46,796 nucleotides of DNA, taken from the NCBI GenBank assembly GCA_038214535.1, contig JBBQRS010000025.1, positions 1 to 46,796 of the forward strand. Reading direction: 5' to 3'. The DNA comes from JBBQRS01 sp038214535 (GTDB taxonomy: Bacteria; Chloroflexota; Anaerolineae; CG2-30-64-16). The translations under genes and the position numbers were made by a program. Positions 16,702 through 25,061 of the stretch are shown one piece after another. Below the pieces are notes generated by a model. It was given only the letters and a program-made list of their open reading frames with translations, did no database searches and was not told where the DNA came from. Position 1 is the stretch's first letter, and every line of letters begins with the position of its first letter.

Positions 16702-16890
16702 GCCTGTCGCCTCCTTGAGACAGCCATCACGGGTCGTTTTCGCCGTCGCATTTTCGACGTTCGTGTCGAGACGCCTGACAAGCGCGCAGCGGACGAAAGG
16801 CCGAGGCCAGATATTCGCGAGAGCTGGCAGTCGCCTGCGTCGGCGTCTTCGCCGTGACGACCCGGTGAATCGTTGTGTCCTCCCCTGTGA
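16702..16890 (-). promoter_or_regulatory. Leader of the 2-oxoacid oxidoreductase operon
   Basis: About 190 nt without a gene precede the ferredoxin gene. Read on the minus strand, the leader contains a CGGC-GAAGAC-GCCG hairpin (16841-16854) followed by CGCAGG, much like the lysC leader. GGGTCGT near its 5' side and ACGACCC near its 3' side could close the whole leader. I could not match it to a known riboswitch, and no clear promoter was seen. The evidence is weak. Confidence 0.3.
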
Positions 16891-16920
16891 AAATTACACC
16901 TGCGACGTTTGCGCAGGTGT
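16890..16920 (-). terminator. Terminator of the second CBS gene
   Basis: ACACCTGCG at 16896-16904 pairs perfectly with CGCAGGTGT at 16912-16920 around a seven-base loop. Read on the minus strand it is followed by AATTTT. It lies about 50 bases after the CBS stop at 16969 and separates that gene from the oxidoreductase operon. Confidence 0.6.
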
Positions 16921-16968
16921 GGCGTGATTTACTCTGTCCCGATCAGGGTTTTCGGGTGAAATTCCTTC

Positions 16969-17406
16969 TCATGCCGGCGCCATCTCGTTTTCGAGCGTGC
17001 GGATCAGAAAGTCCAGCAGGTCCGTCTCGGTGACGATGCCGACGAGTTGACCATCGTCAATGACGGGCAGGCCGCCGATCTTGTGATTCCGCATCAAACG
17101 GGCCGCTTCGGCCACCGATTCCGTCGGCCCGATCGTGACGGGGTTAGGCGTCATGCACGACCCGACTTCGATGTGATCGAGGATGAAATTATCATACCAC
17201 TGCTCGCGCACGACGAACGGCGAGTTGGCCGCGCGCCGCAAATCGCGATCGGTAATGACCCCCACGAGCCGACCTCTGTCAACGACCGGCAGGCGGCGGA
17301 ACCCACCTTCGCGCATCAGGTTGACCGCCGTCCGGATGGCGTTGCGAGGCGTCACCGTCAAGGGGTTGGGGGTCATGATATTGGAGACTGCCGGCATGGC
17401 GCCCAT
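16969..17406 (-). CDS. Tandem CBS-domain protein (second copy)
   Basis: A 145-residue stand-alone CBS pair. 'VSNIMTPNPLTVTPRNAIRTAVNLM...FRRLPVVDRGRLVGVITDRDLR' is the first CBS, and 'VGSCMTPNPVTIGPTESV...KIGGLPVIDDGQLVGIVTETDLLDFL' the second. It is clearly related to the CBS protein at 12158-12604. The two flank the oxidoreductase/aminotransferase cluster. The start is taken as ATG 17406 because GAGGAGG lies seven bases upstream; the in-frame ATG at 17463 has no such site and would add 19 residues lacking CBS character. It has its own promoter (17525-17553) and terminator. The role is probably adenine-nucleotide sensing; the target is unknown. Confidence 0.85.
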   Translation of the reverse strand: MGAMPAVSNIMTPNPLTVTPRNAIRTAVNLMREGGFRRLPVVDRGRLVGVITDRDLRRAANSPFVVREQWYDNFILDHIEVGSCMTPNPVTIGPTESVAEAARLMRNHKIGGLPVIDDGQLVGIVTETDLLDFLIRTLENEMAPA

Positions 17407-17524
17407 CCCCGACCTCCTCAGCATAGCATCTTCAAGTTTGCCGGAAAGCGAGTTTCCGGTCATTGCGACTTCAGGCTTCGGGCGCTCACACCACACGGCA
17501 GGCGCTGTCCGTTGCCTCGTGATT

Positions 17525-17553
17525 ATTCTAGCACGGTAACGCGTGGCTGTTTA
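17525..17553 (-). promoter_or_regulatory. Candidate promoter of the second CBS gene
   Basis: On the minus strand, a -35 TAAACA (17548-17553), a 17-base spacer and an extended -10 TGCTAGAAT (hexamer 17525-17530). The implied leader is about 110 nt and contains a small CCGGAAA/TTTCCGG hairpin. Confidence 0.5.
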
Positions 17554-17605
17554 TGATGCCGGTCATGCAGGGCGGATGCAGTCTGTAATGAAAGCTGGAT
17601 ATATC

Positions 17606-17647
17606 AAAAAGACGCCCGGCGGAACATATAAGTCGCCGGACGTCTTT
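17606..17647 (-). terminator. Strong intrinsic terminator of rex
   Basis: On the minus strand, AAAGACGTCCGGCG pairs with CGCCGGGCGTCTTTTT around a 12-base loop: about 13 bp with one G-U pair, then a T5 run. It lies 46 bases after the rex stop and isolates rex from the CBS gene. Confidence 0.8.
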
Positions 17648-17693
17648 GAGAGAACAGGATTGTGCGGGGCGTTGCGCTCTCGCGAGCTACGCA

Positions 17694-18317
17694 TCACATA
17701 TAGTAGGTCATCCGTTGCAGGCCCACCACCGGATCAATATATTGCACCCGCACGCTGGCCGGCACCGTAATCGTGATCGGCGCATAGTTCAGGATGGACT
17801 TGACGCCGGCGTCGGACATGGTGCGCGCCACGGCTTGCGCATCATGCGCAGGCGTGGCGATGATGCCAACTTTGATGTCCCGCTTGCGCAGGGTGTCGGC
17901 CAGTTCGCTGATGTCTTGCACGACGAGGTTGTCAATGCCCATCGGCTTGCCGATCTTGTCCGGTGAGCTATCGAAAATTGCCGTGATGACGAAGCCTTTG
18001 CCCGCGAAACCGCCGTAATCGGCAATCGCCTTGCCCAGGTTGCCCGCGCCCACCACCGCGGCTTCCCACATCCGGTCCACCTTCAGGATCTGGCGGAGTT
18101 GATCGTACAGGAAGGAGATGTCATATCCCGTACCCTGCTTGCCGAACTCGCCAAAGTGAGAAAGGTCCTTACGAATCTGCGCCGAGGAGATGCCCAACCG
18201 ATCGCCCAACTCCTGCGATGAGGTGATCTGGCGACCCTCGGCCAGCAGAAAGCTCAGCGCCCGCAAGTACACGGGCAACCTCCCAACGACAATATCCGGA
18301 ATGGAACGTCGAGCCAT
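17694..18317 (-). CDS. rex: Redox-sensing transcriptional repressor Rex
   Basis: A 207-residue Rex repressor, which senses the NADH/NAD+ ratio and controls fermentation and anaerobic genes. The N-terminal winged helix holds 'SSQELGDRLGISSAQIRKDLSHFGEFGKQGTGYD' (about 36-69), the family signature. The Rossmann domain shows 'VVGAGNLGKAIADYGGF' (NADH binding) and 'VGIIATPAHDAQAVARTMSDAGVKSILNYAPITITVP' with the C-terminal domain-swap helix after it. The start at 18317 has GGAGG eight bases upstream; an ATG five codons earlier has no good site. A candidate operator overlaps its own promoter (18432-18449). In this window the 2-oxoacid:ferredoxin oxidoreductase is a plausible type of redox target, but no Rex site was seen there. 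Confidence 0.95.
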   Translation of the reverse strand: MARRSIPDIVVGRLPVYLRALSFLLAEGRQITSSQELGDRLGISSAQIRKDLSHFGEFGKQGTGYDISFLYDQLRQILKVDRMWEAAVVGAGNLGKAIADYGGFAGKGFVITAIFDSSPDKIGKPMGIDNLVVQDISELADTLRKRDIKVGIIATPAHDAQAVARTMSDAGVKSILNYAPITITVPASVRVQYIDPVVGLQRMTYYM

Positions 18318-18410
18318 TGTATTGTCCTCCATAACCTTTTTCTCTTTCTCCCCGCAGGTCGCACGCTTCCTGTGGGACTATCGTTTGTATTTTGTGAACT
18401 GTCTTGCGGG

Positions 18411-18439
18411 ATCATAACACAAGTACTGCGGTTGTGCAA
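18411..18439 (-). promoter_or_regulatory. Candidate rex promoter
   Basis: On the minus strand, a -35 TTGCAC (18434-18439), a spacer of exactly 17 bases and a -10 TATGAT (18411-18416). It would start transcription about 85-90 nt before rex. The -35 lies inside the Rex-like palindrome. Confidence 0.6.
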
Positions 18440-18449
18440 CTCTTGACAA
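18432..18449. promoter_or_regulatory. Candidate Rex operator (ROP box)
   Basis: TTGTGCA-ACTC-TTGACAA is 18 bp and matches the known Rex consensus TTGTGAA-N4-TTCACAA at 12 of 14 fixed positions. It covers the -35 of the rex promoter, so binding would block rex transcription. The match is seen directly; autoregulation is inferred. Confidence 0.6.
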
Positions 18450-18615
18450 GAGATTTAAACAACCAGATTGAGCGGGTTATGTAATTCGGGAATATGCCTT
18501 GCGGAGCCGCGCCGCGGGCATCGTTATAATGTGACATGATGTGCAAACAGACGTGTAGTTTTGTGGCAGAGCCGGCTGCCAGTATCCTCCGCAATTCCGG
18601 CGAGCAGGAGCTTGA

Positions 18616-20001
18616 ATGCGTAGAGTTGTGATTGTCCTCGTGATTCTCGTGGCCCTGGGGGCTGCCGGCTGGTATGGCTATCAGCAATTCCAGGCACGCG
18701 CCCAGGCCGCCCAGGCGCCGGACTGGGAAACGATTGACGTGACGCGCGGCGATATTTCCGCCGCGGTGAGCGCGACGGGTGAGATGTTGCCGGAGCGCGA
18801 GGCCAACCTGACGTTCCAATTGAGCGGCTTCATCAATGAGTTGCCCGTCGCGGTGGGCGACCGGGTCCAGACCGGCGACGTGCTGGCCCAGCTCGACGCT
18901 TCTGATCTGGAGTTGGCCGTGCGCCAGGCCGAAGTGAGCCTGCGAACGGCGCAAGCGCAGTTGCGACAACTTCAGGTTCCGCCTAATGAGAGCGACGTGG
19001 CGGCCGCGGAAGCGGCGCTCGCCAGTGCAAAGGCGGCCTACCAGGAGTTGCTGAAAGGCACGGACGCCGATCAACTGGCTGCGGCGCGGGCTCAGGTTGA
19101 GCAGGCGCGAGTGCAGTTGAATCAGGCGCAACAAGCCTACGATCAGGTGAAGGACCGGCCGGAGGTTGGCATGTTGCCGCAGTCAACGCAACTCCAGCAG
19201 GCGACCATCAGTCTGGAAACCGCGGAGGCGCAGTATCGCGTGGCGGCGAAAAACGCCAACCAGGCGCAACTCGCACAGGCGCAGGCGCAGATCGCGCAGG
19301 CGCAGGCCAGCCTCGACCGCTTGAATCAAGGCCCCCAGGCCGAGCAGGTGGAGATCGCCCAGGCGGGCGTGGATCAAGCCGAGATTGCGCTCGAACAGGC
19401 GAAGAACCGGTTGGAAGATACGCGTATCCTGGCCCCATGGCCCGGAATTGTGACCGCAGTCAACGTTGTGGAAGGCACCCTGGCCCAGCCCGGCACACCC
19501 GCTATTCGCATCGCCGATGACAGCAAATTTCACCTGAATGTGGAAGTTGACGAGGTGGATATCGCCGGTATCGCCGAAGGCCAGCCGGTGACTGTCGAGA
19601 TTGACGCCTTGCCCGATCAGGTTTTCGCGGGTGAAGTGCAGAGCGTCGCCCCGGCGGCGCGCGTGATGCCCACAGGCGGCGTCGCCTACGACGTGCGGAT
19701 TGACATCGCCTCCGGCGACGCCCCGCTGCGCAGTGGCATGAGCGCGACGGCCACGATCATCAGCAGCACGCGCAAGGACGCGTTGCTCATCCCGAATCGC
19801 GCCGTCCAGCTCGAACGGGAAACCGGACGCACCTTTGTGGAACGGCTGGTGAACGGCGAACCGCAAAAGACAGAAGTGCGGCTGGGGCTGCGCGACGATC
19901 AGCAGGCAGAGGTGCGCGAAGGGCTGACGGACGGGGATCAACTGGCGATTCGTACCCGAACGAGCCTCGAACGGCTGCAGCAGACGTTCGGAGGTCCGTG
20001 A
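18616..20001 (+). CDS. MacA/HlyD-family periplasmic adaptor of an ABC exporter
   Basis: A 461-residue membrane-fusion protein. An N-terminal hydrophobic anchor ('VVIVLVILVALGAAGWYGY') is followed by a biotinyl-lipoyl half 'LPVAVGDRVQTGDVLAQLDASDL'. A long coiled-coil hairpin (about 95-265) is rich in Ala/Gln repeats such as 'QAQLAQAQAQIAQAQASL'. The second lipoyl half 'ILAPWPGIVTAVNVVEGTLAQPGTPAIRI' and beta-barrel/MP domains complete it. Its stop overlaps the ATG of the ATPase gene at 20001. With the two downstream genes it forms a MacAB-like tripartite exporter, but no TolC-like outer-membrane gene is present, as expected in a host lacking a typical outer membrane. Cargo is unknown (macrolide, peptide or lipoprotein). 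A TATAAT-like -10 at 18525-18530 lies upstream without a clear -35. Confidence 0.9.
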   Translation: MRRVVIVLVILVALGAAGWYGYQQFQARAQAAQAPDWETIDVTRGDISAAVSATGEMLPEREANLTFQLSGFINELPVAVGDRVQTGDVLAQLDASDLELAVRQAEVSLRTAQAQLRQLQVPPNESDVAAAEAALASAKAAYQELLKGTDADQLAAARAQVEQARVQLNQAQQAYDQVKDRPEVGMLPQSTQLQQATISLETAEAQYRVAAKNANQAQLAQAQAQIAQAQASLDRLNQGPQAEQVEIAQAGVDQAEIALEQAKNRLEDTRILAPWPGIVTAVNVVEGTLAQPGTPAIRIADDSKFHLNVEVDEVDIAGIAEGQPVTVEIDALPDQVFAGEVQSVAPAARVMPTGGVAYDVRIDIASGDAPLRSGMSATATIISSTRKDALLIPNRAVQLERETGRTFVERLVNGEPQKTEVRLGLRDDQQAEVREGLTDGDQLAIRTRTSLERLQQTFGGP

Positions 20002-20780
20002 TGGCCGGCAAAGACAATGGTCACGAGGACCTGAGCAACCGCGCCGTCATCGAAATGACGGATATCACCAAAGTCTATCAGATGGGCGACGTCGAGGTGA
20101 ACGCGTTGCGCGGCGTGTCGCTGCGTATCTGCGCCGGCGAGATGGTTGCCATCATGGGGCCGTCCGGTTCGGGCAAGTCCACCCTGATGAATATCATCGG
20201 CTGCCTCGATCAGCCCACGTCGGGCATGTATATCCTGGCGGGGGAAGATGTATCGAGTTTGAATGACGACCAACTCGCGACCATCCGCAATCGGCGGCTG
20301 GGCTTCGTGTTCCAGAGTTTCAACTTGCTATCGCGGACCAGCGCGCTTCAGAATGTTGAGTTGCCGTTGGTCTATGCGGGGGGGCGCGAACGCCGGAAGC
20401 GCGCCGTGGCGGCGCTGGAAGCCGTGGGGCTGGCCGAGCGCATCAACCATCGCCCCAACGAGTTATCGGGCGGCCAACAGCAGCGAGTCGCGATTGCGCG
20501 GGCGCTGGTGAACGATCCGGCGATCATCCTCGCCGATGAGCCGACCGGCAACCTGGACTCGAAGGTGGGGGCCGAGGTCATGGCGATCTTTCAACGCTTG
20601 AACGCCGAGCAGGGCATCACCGTGATCCTGGTGACGCATGAACCCGACATCGCCGAGCACACGCGGCGCGTGATCACCCTCTATGACGGGCTGATCCAGA
20701 GCGATGAACCGGTGCTCGACCCGCGCATCGCGGGCGACTCGATGTACCGGGAACAGTTCTTGCAACCGAGGGAGTGCTGA
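20001..20780 (+). CDS. MacB/LolD-type ABC transporter ATPase
   Basis: A 259-residue nucleotide-binding subunit. Walker A is 'GPSGSGKSTLMNIIG' near 54-67; the Q-loop region is 'LGFVFQSFNLLSRTSALQNVELPLVYAGG'; the signature is 'LSGGQQQRVAIARALVNDPAIILADEPTGNLDSK', giving signature and Walker B; and the His switch is 'VILVTHEPDIAEHTRRV'. The phrase 'NLLSRTSALQNVELPL' is typical of the MacB/LolD/FtsE cluster. The ATG overlaps the adaptor stop and has GGAGG six bases upstream. It energises the permease at 20784-22046. Confidence 0.94.
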   Translation: MAGKDNGHEDLSNRAVIEMTDITKVYQMGDVEVNALRGVSLRICAGEMVAIMGPSGSGKSTLMNIIGCLDQPTSGMYILAGEDVSSLNDDQLATIRNRRLGFVFQSFNLLSRTSALQNVELPLVYAGGRERRKRAVAALEAVGLAERINHRPNELSGGQQQRVAIARALVNDPAIILADEPTGNLDSKVGAEVMAIFQRLNAEQGITVILVTHEPDIAEHTRRVITLYDGLIQSDEPVLDPRIAGDSMYREQFLQPREC

Positions 20781-20783
20781 GCC

Positions 20784-22046
20784 ATGAATCCCGGCGAATA
20801 TTTGCGGCTGGCCTTTCGAGCCTTATCCACCAATAAGTTGCGCTCGGCATTGACCATGCTGGGCATCATCATCGGCGTCGGCGCGGTGATCACGTTGCTC
20901 TCGGTGGGGCGCGGTGTGCAAAATCTGGTGACCGACCAGCTTCAGAGCGTGGGCACCAACCTGCTTTTCGTTGTTCCGGGCAGCCTGGAAGGAAGCGGCG
21001 ACCCGACGCGCGGCGGAGGGAACTCTGCGGAGCTGACCTTCGCCGATGCGGACGCGCTGGCCGATCCGCTGCAGGTTCCCGACGTCACTCAGGTCGCGCC
21101 CGAAGTCATTGCTCCGGGGAGTGTGTCATTTGGCGGAACGACGCTGAATCTAAGCATCTCGGGCGTGACGCCGACCTATGAGGACGTGCGTAATTTTCCG
21201 GTTGCGTATGGTAGTTTCGTCACCGATTCGGACGTAGATGCCCGTACGCGCGTCGCCGTGATCGGGACAAGCGTGGCGAAGCGCCTGTTCGAGGACAACG
21301 GCCTCTATCCCATCGGCGCGACCCTCAAGATCAACGATGTGCCGTTCAAAGTGATTGGCGTACTGGAGGAAAAGGGCGGCGGCGGCGGGTTCGGCGGCGG
21401 CAACCAGGACGAAGTGATTATGGTTCCGATCACCACGGCGCTGCAACGTCTGAGCCAGCGCGCGTATAACAATCGCGGGGAACCGCTGGTGAACCTGATT
21501 TATGCCCAGGTCGTCAGCGAAGACCGGATGGACGCGGCCAGTGAAGAGATCTCAAATCTGCTGCGCGAGCGTCACAACATCGCCTTCCAGGATGCAGACG
21601 ACTTTACGGTTATTAATCAGCAAGACCTGCTTTCCATCTTCGGGCAGATCACCGGCGTCCTGACGTTGTTCCTGGGCGCAATCGCGGGCATCAGCCTGCT
21701 GGTCGGCGGCATCGGCATCATGAACATCATGCTCGTCTCCGTGACTGAACGGACGCGCGAGATCGGTTTGCGGAAGGCCGTCGGCGCGAAGCGGCGCGAT
21801 ATTCTCTGGCAGTTTCTCATCGAATCGGTGGTGCTCTCCGTGATCGGCGGGATTTTCGGGGTCGTGCTGGGCGTGCTGGGCGCACTGGCAATCTCGAAGC
21901 TCCAGAATGACCTTAACGCGGTGGTGACGCCGGACGCCGTATTGCTCGCTACCGGCTTCTCCGCGATTGTCGGGCTGTTTTTTGGCATTTACCCGGCGAC
22001 GCGCGCGTCACGCCTCAACCCGATTGACGCATTGCGGTACGAATGA
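20784..22046 (+). CDS. MacB-type ABC transporter permease
   Basis: A 420-residue FtsX/MacB-fold permease without its own ATPase domain. The first membrane helix is 'LRSALTMLGIIIGVGAVITLLSVGRGVQNLV' (about 19-49). A large extracytoplasmic domain follows (about 50-285), including the glycine-rich loop 'EEKGGGGGFGGGNQDEV'. Three C-terminal helices carry the FtsX signature 'GGIGIMNIMLVSVTERTREIGLRKAVGAKRRDILWQFL' and 'GLFFGIYPATRASRLNPIDALRYE'. It probably works as a mechanotransmission pump with the upstream ATPase and adaptor. Its stop overlaps the next start (ATGA at 22043-22046), so the SH3/propeller lipoprotein belongs to the same operon. Confidence 0.94.
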   Translation: MNPGEYLRLAFRALSTNKLRSALTMLGIIIGVGAVITLLSVGRGVQNLVTDQLQSVGTNLLFVVPGSLEGSGDPTRGGGNSAELTFADADALADPLQVPDVTQVAPEVIAPGSVSFGGTTLNLSISGVTPTYEDVRNFPVAYGSFVTDSDVDARTRVAVIGTSVAKRLFEDNGLYPIGATLKINDVPFKVIGVLEEKGGGGGFGGGNQDEVIMVPITTALQRLSQRAYNNRGEPLVNLIYAQVVSEDRMDAASEEISNLLRERHNIAFQDADDFTVINQQDLLSIFGQITGVLTLFLGAIAGISLLVGGIGIMNIMLVSVTERTREIGLRKAVGAKRRDILWQFLIESVVLSVIGGIFGVVLGVLGALAISKLQNDLNAVVTPDAVLLATGFSAIVGLFFGIYPATRASRLNPIDALRYE

Positions 22047-23818
22047 ACGAGTTTTACTTTAGGGCTGCGGGCAGACGAGTGGGCATGGCGCTCGCCGTTC
22101 TGGTCGCCCTGTTTGCGTTGATCGCGCTCTCCGGTTGCGGCGCGCCCCCTGGCCTCGCGCCCGAGGCGACGGCCATCCTCTTGAAGGTTGAGCAGCCCAC
22201 GCCGTTCATGCAGGTGGCTTTGAACCCACAGGCGACGCGCGAAATGCCCGCGACGGTTGCAGTTGCGGAACCGACGCTTGCGCCCGCGCAAACGCCGACG
22301 GCGGCCCCCACCGCGATCAACGACGTCGCATCACAGGGTGGCCCGTTGATGGCGATCGGTCAGCGGGCGACGATCACCTTGCGCGAATCGCCTTCCGCCG
22401 CCGGTCGCGTCGCGAAGTCGTTGCCCGGTTCGGAAGTGTTGTGGGCGCAAGCCCTCAGCCCTGACGGGCGCTGGCTTGAAGTGACCTATGACGACACGGG
22501 CGCCACGGCCTGGGTCGCGCGCGGCGATGTGAGCCTGTTCGGCGACCCCACAAGCCTGCGCGCGGAGGCGCAAGGGGGTCAACAGACCGCTGCAACCCCG
22601 GCCTCACCCGCCGATTCTACAGACGCATCTCCGGCTGCCGCGTTTGCTGAGGGCCGCGTCACGGCCAACACGCTCAACATCCGCGGCGGCCCCGGCGAGG
22701 ATCAGCCGATCCTGGGTCGCTTGCGCGCCGGCGACGCGGTGCGTATCATTGGCCGCACGCCCGACGGCGTGTGGGCGCAGATCGAGCGGGAAGGCGCCGA
22801 CGCATGGGTCGCCGCGCGCTACCTGACGGACGCGGCTTTGCCTGCGCCCGCATCCGCACGACCTGCCGCGCCCGCGCGAACGACGATGGGGCTAACGGGG
22901 AAGATCGCCTTTCAGACGCGGACGGGCGGCGACATCTATGTGATGAACGCCGACGGGAGCAACCTTCAGCGCGTCACGGATGGCATGGACCCTGCGCTTT
23001 CACCCGATGGGACGCGGCTGGCCTACGCCCGATGGGGCGCGCCGCATGCGATCTTCGTGCGCGACCTGCGCACCGGCGTTGAGCAGCAGGTCGCGGCGGT
23101 CAATCGCCCGCGTGGCCCGGCCTGGAATAGCGACGGCTCGAAGCTGATTTTCACCTACAGCACCCGCAACTACATGTGCCGCGTCTCGCCGTTTGGCTGT
23201 CTGGAAGAGGATGCATTGCGCGAGAAGTTCGGCGGCGACTGTCTGGTGACGCCGTTTGGGAAGATTTGCATCGCAGACCTGCCGTTGCAACAGGTGGATG
23301 AGTTTGGGCTGGTGTCCATCAACCCCGATGGCAGCGGTTGGCTGGACATCCCGGCGCAAAAGAAGGTCTTTACGCCCGGCTGGCGGCCGGGCAGCGCGGA
23401 GATTCTTTACAAGGGCGACCTGGGCCTCCAGATGACGACGCCGAACGGCGAGACCCGGCCTCTGATCAACGACCTGCAAATCAGCAGCCCTGCGTGGTCG
23501 CCCGACGGACAACGCATCGCGGTGCAGCAGTATCTCCACGATCACGCCGATCTCTTTATCCTGGATGCGGCGGGCAACGTGCAACAGCGCCTGACCGAAC
23601 CACCTTCGCGGTTGGACAAGGGCGCGAATCACGTATCGCCGGCCTGGTCGCCCGATGGCGCATACATCGTCTGCTTGAGCGACCGCGACGGCGCGTGGAA
23701 ACTTTACCGGATGCGCGCCGACGGTTCGGACCAGAGGCTCCTCGCGCCGAACGCGTTGGGCGGGCTGACGTTTGCCTATGATTTCGCAGCGGAACGGGTC
23801 GTCAGTTGGAGCCGCTGA
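22043..23818 (+). CDS. Lipoprotein with two SH3 domains and TolB-like propeller repeats
   Basis: 591 residues. The signal peptide ends in lipobox 'LSGC' near residue 32, so it should be lipid-anchored outside the membrane. Two bacterial SH3 domains follow: 'TITLRESPSAAGRVAKSLPGSEV' (about 108-165) and 'TANTLNIRGGPGEDQPILGRLRAGD' (about 207-265). The C-terminal half holds PD40/TolB-type beta-propeller repeats, for example 'GDIYVMNADGSNLQRVTDG', 'PALSPDGTRLAYARWG' and 'SPAWSPDGQRIAVQQYL'. An insertion with paired cysteines ('YMCRVSPFGCLEED', 'GDCLVTPFGKICIADL') interrupts the propeller. Start and stop overlap the permease gene, so it may be an accessory or cargo-binding part of the exporter, but that is inferred from gene order only. 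Confidence 0.8.
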   Translation: MNEFYFRAAGRRVGMALAVLVALFALIALSGCGAPPGLAPEATAILLKVEQPTPFMQVALNPQATREMPATVAVAEPTLAPAQTPTAAPTAINDVASQGGPLMAIGQRATITLRESPSAAGRVAKSLPGSEVLWAQALSPDGRWLEVTYDDTGATAWVARGDVSLFGDPTSLRAEAQGGQQTAATPASPADSTDASPAAAFAEGRVTANTLNIRGGPGEDQPILGRLRAGDAVRIIGRTPDGVWAQIEREGADAWVAARYLTDAALPAPASARPAAPARTTMGLTGKIAFQTRTGGDIYVMNADGSNLQRVTDGMDPALSPDGTRLAYARWGAPHAIFVRDLRTGVEQQVAAVNRPRGPAWNSDGSKLIFTYSTRNYMCRVSPFGCLEEDALREKFGGDCLVTPFGKICIADLPLQQVDEFGLVSINPDGSGWLDIPAQKKVFTPGWRPGSAEILYKGDLGLQMTTPNGETRPLINDLQISSPAWSPDGQRIAVQQYLHDHADLFILDAAGNVQQRLTEPPSRLDKGANHVSPAWSPDGAYIVCLSDRDGAWKLYRMRADGSDQRLLAPNALGGLTFAYDFAAERVVSWSR

Positions 23819-23828
23819 ACGAACGTTC
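23817..23828. promoter_or_regulatory. Candidate LexA (SOS) box upstream of recA
   Basis: GAAC-GAAC-GTTC matches the GAAC-N4-GTTC LexA consensus known from Bacillus and other Gram-positive-like lineages. It overlaps the stop of the preceding gene and ends five bases before the -35. A weaker second copy, GAAC-ATTA-GTGC, lies at 23845-23856 between -35 and -10. Confidence 0.65.
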
Positions 23829-23833
23829 TGAAA

Positions 23834-23862
23834 TTGACAGGCTAGAACATTAGTGCTATCAT
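23834..23862 (+). promoter_or_regulatory. recA promoter
   Basis: A -35 TTGACA (23834-23839, perfect), a 17-base spacer and a -10 TATCAT (23857-23862). The predicted start near 23869 gives a leader of about 125 nt. The leader includes a GCGGG/CCCGC hairpin at 23866-23879 and a TTGAGTG/CACTCAA pair (23923-23929 with 23975-23981) whose right arm touches the ribosome-binding site. Confidence 0.75.
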
Positions 23863-23993
23863 TGTGCGGGCTAACCCGCGCTTGATTTTTGCCGTTGCGT
23901 GATGTAAACTGCGGCTTAATGATTGAGTGGGCGCCGCTGCGAGAGAAAAACCAGTTATTCCGTGAATGATCGCTCACTCAAGGAGATTAAGAC

Positions 23994-25061
<1,068 letters not shown>

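Noticed and set aside
17407..17496. N-terminal extension of the second CBS protein
   Set aside because: The strong GAGGAGG lies inside the extension, seven bases before ATG 17406, and the extension has no CBS character.
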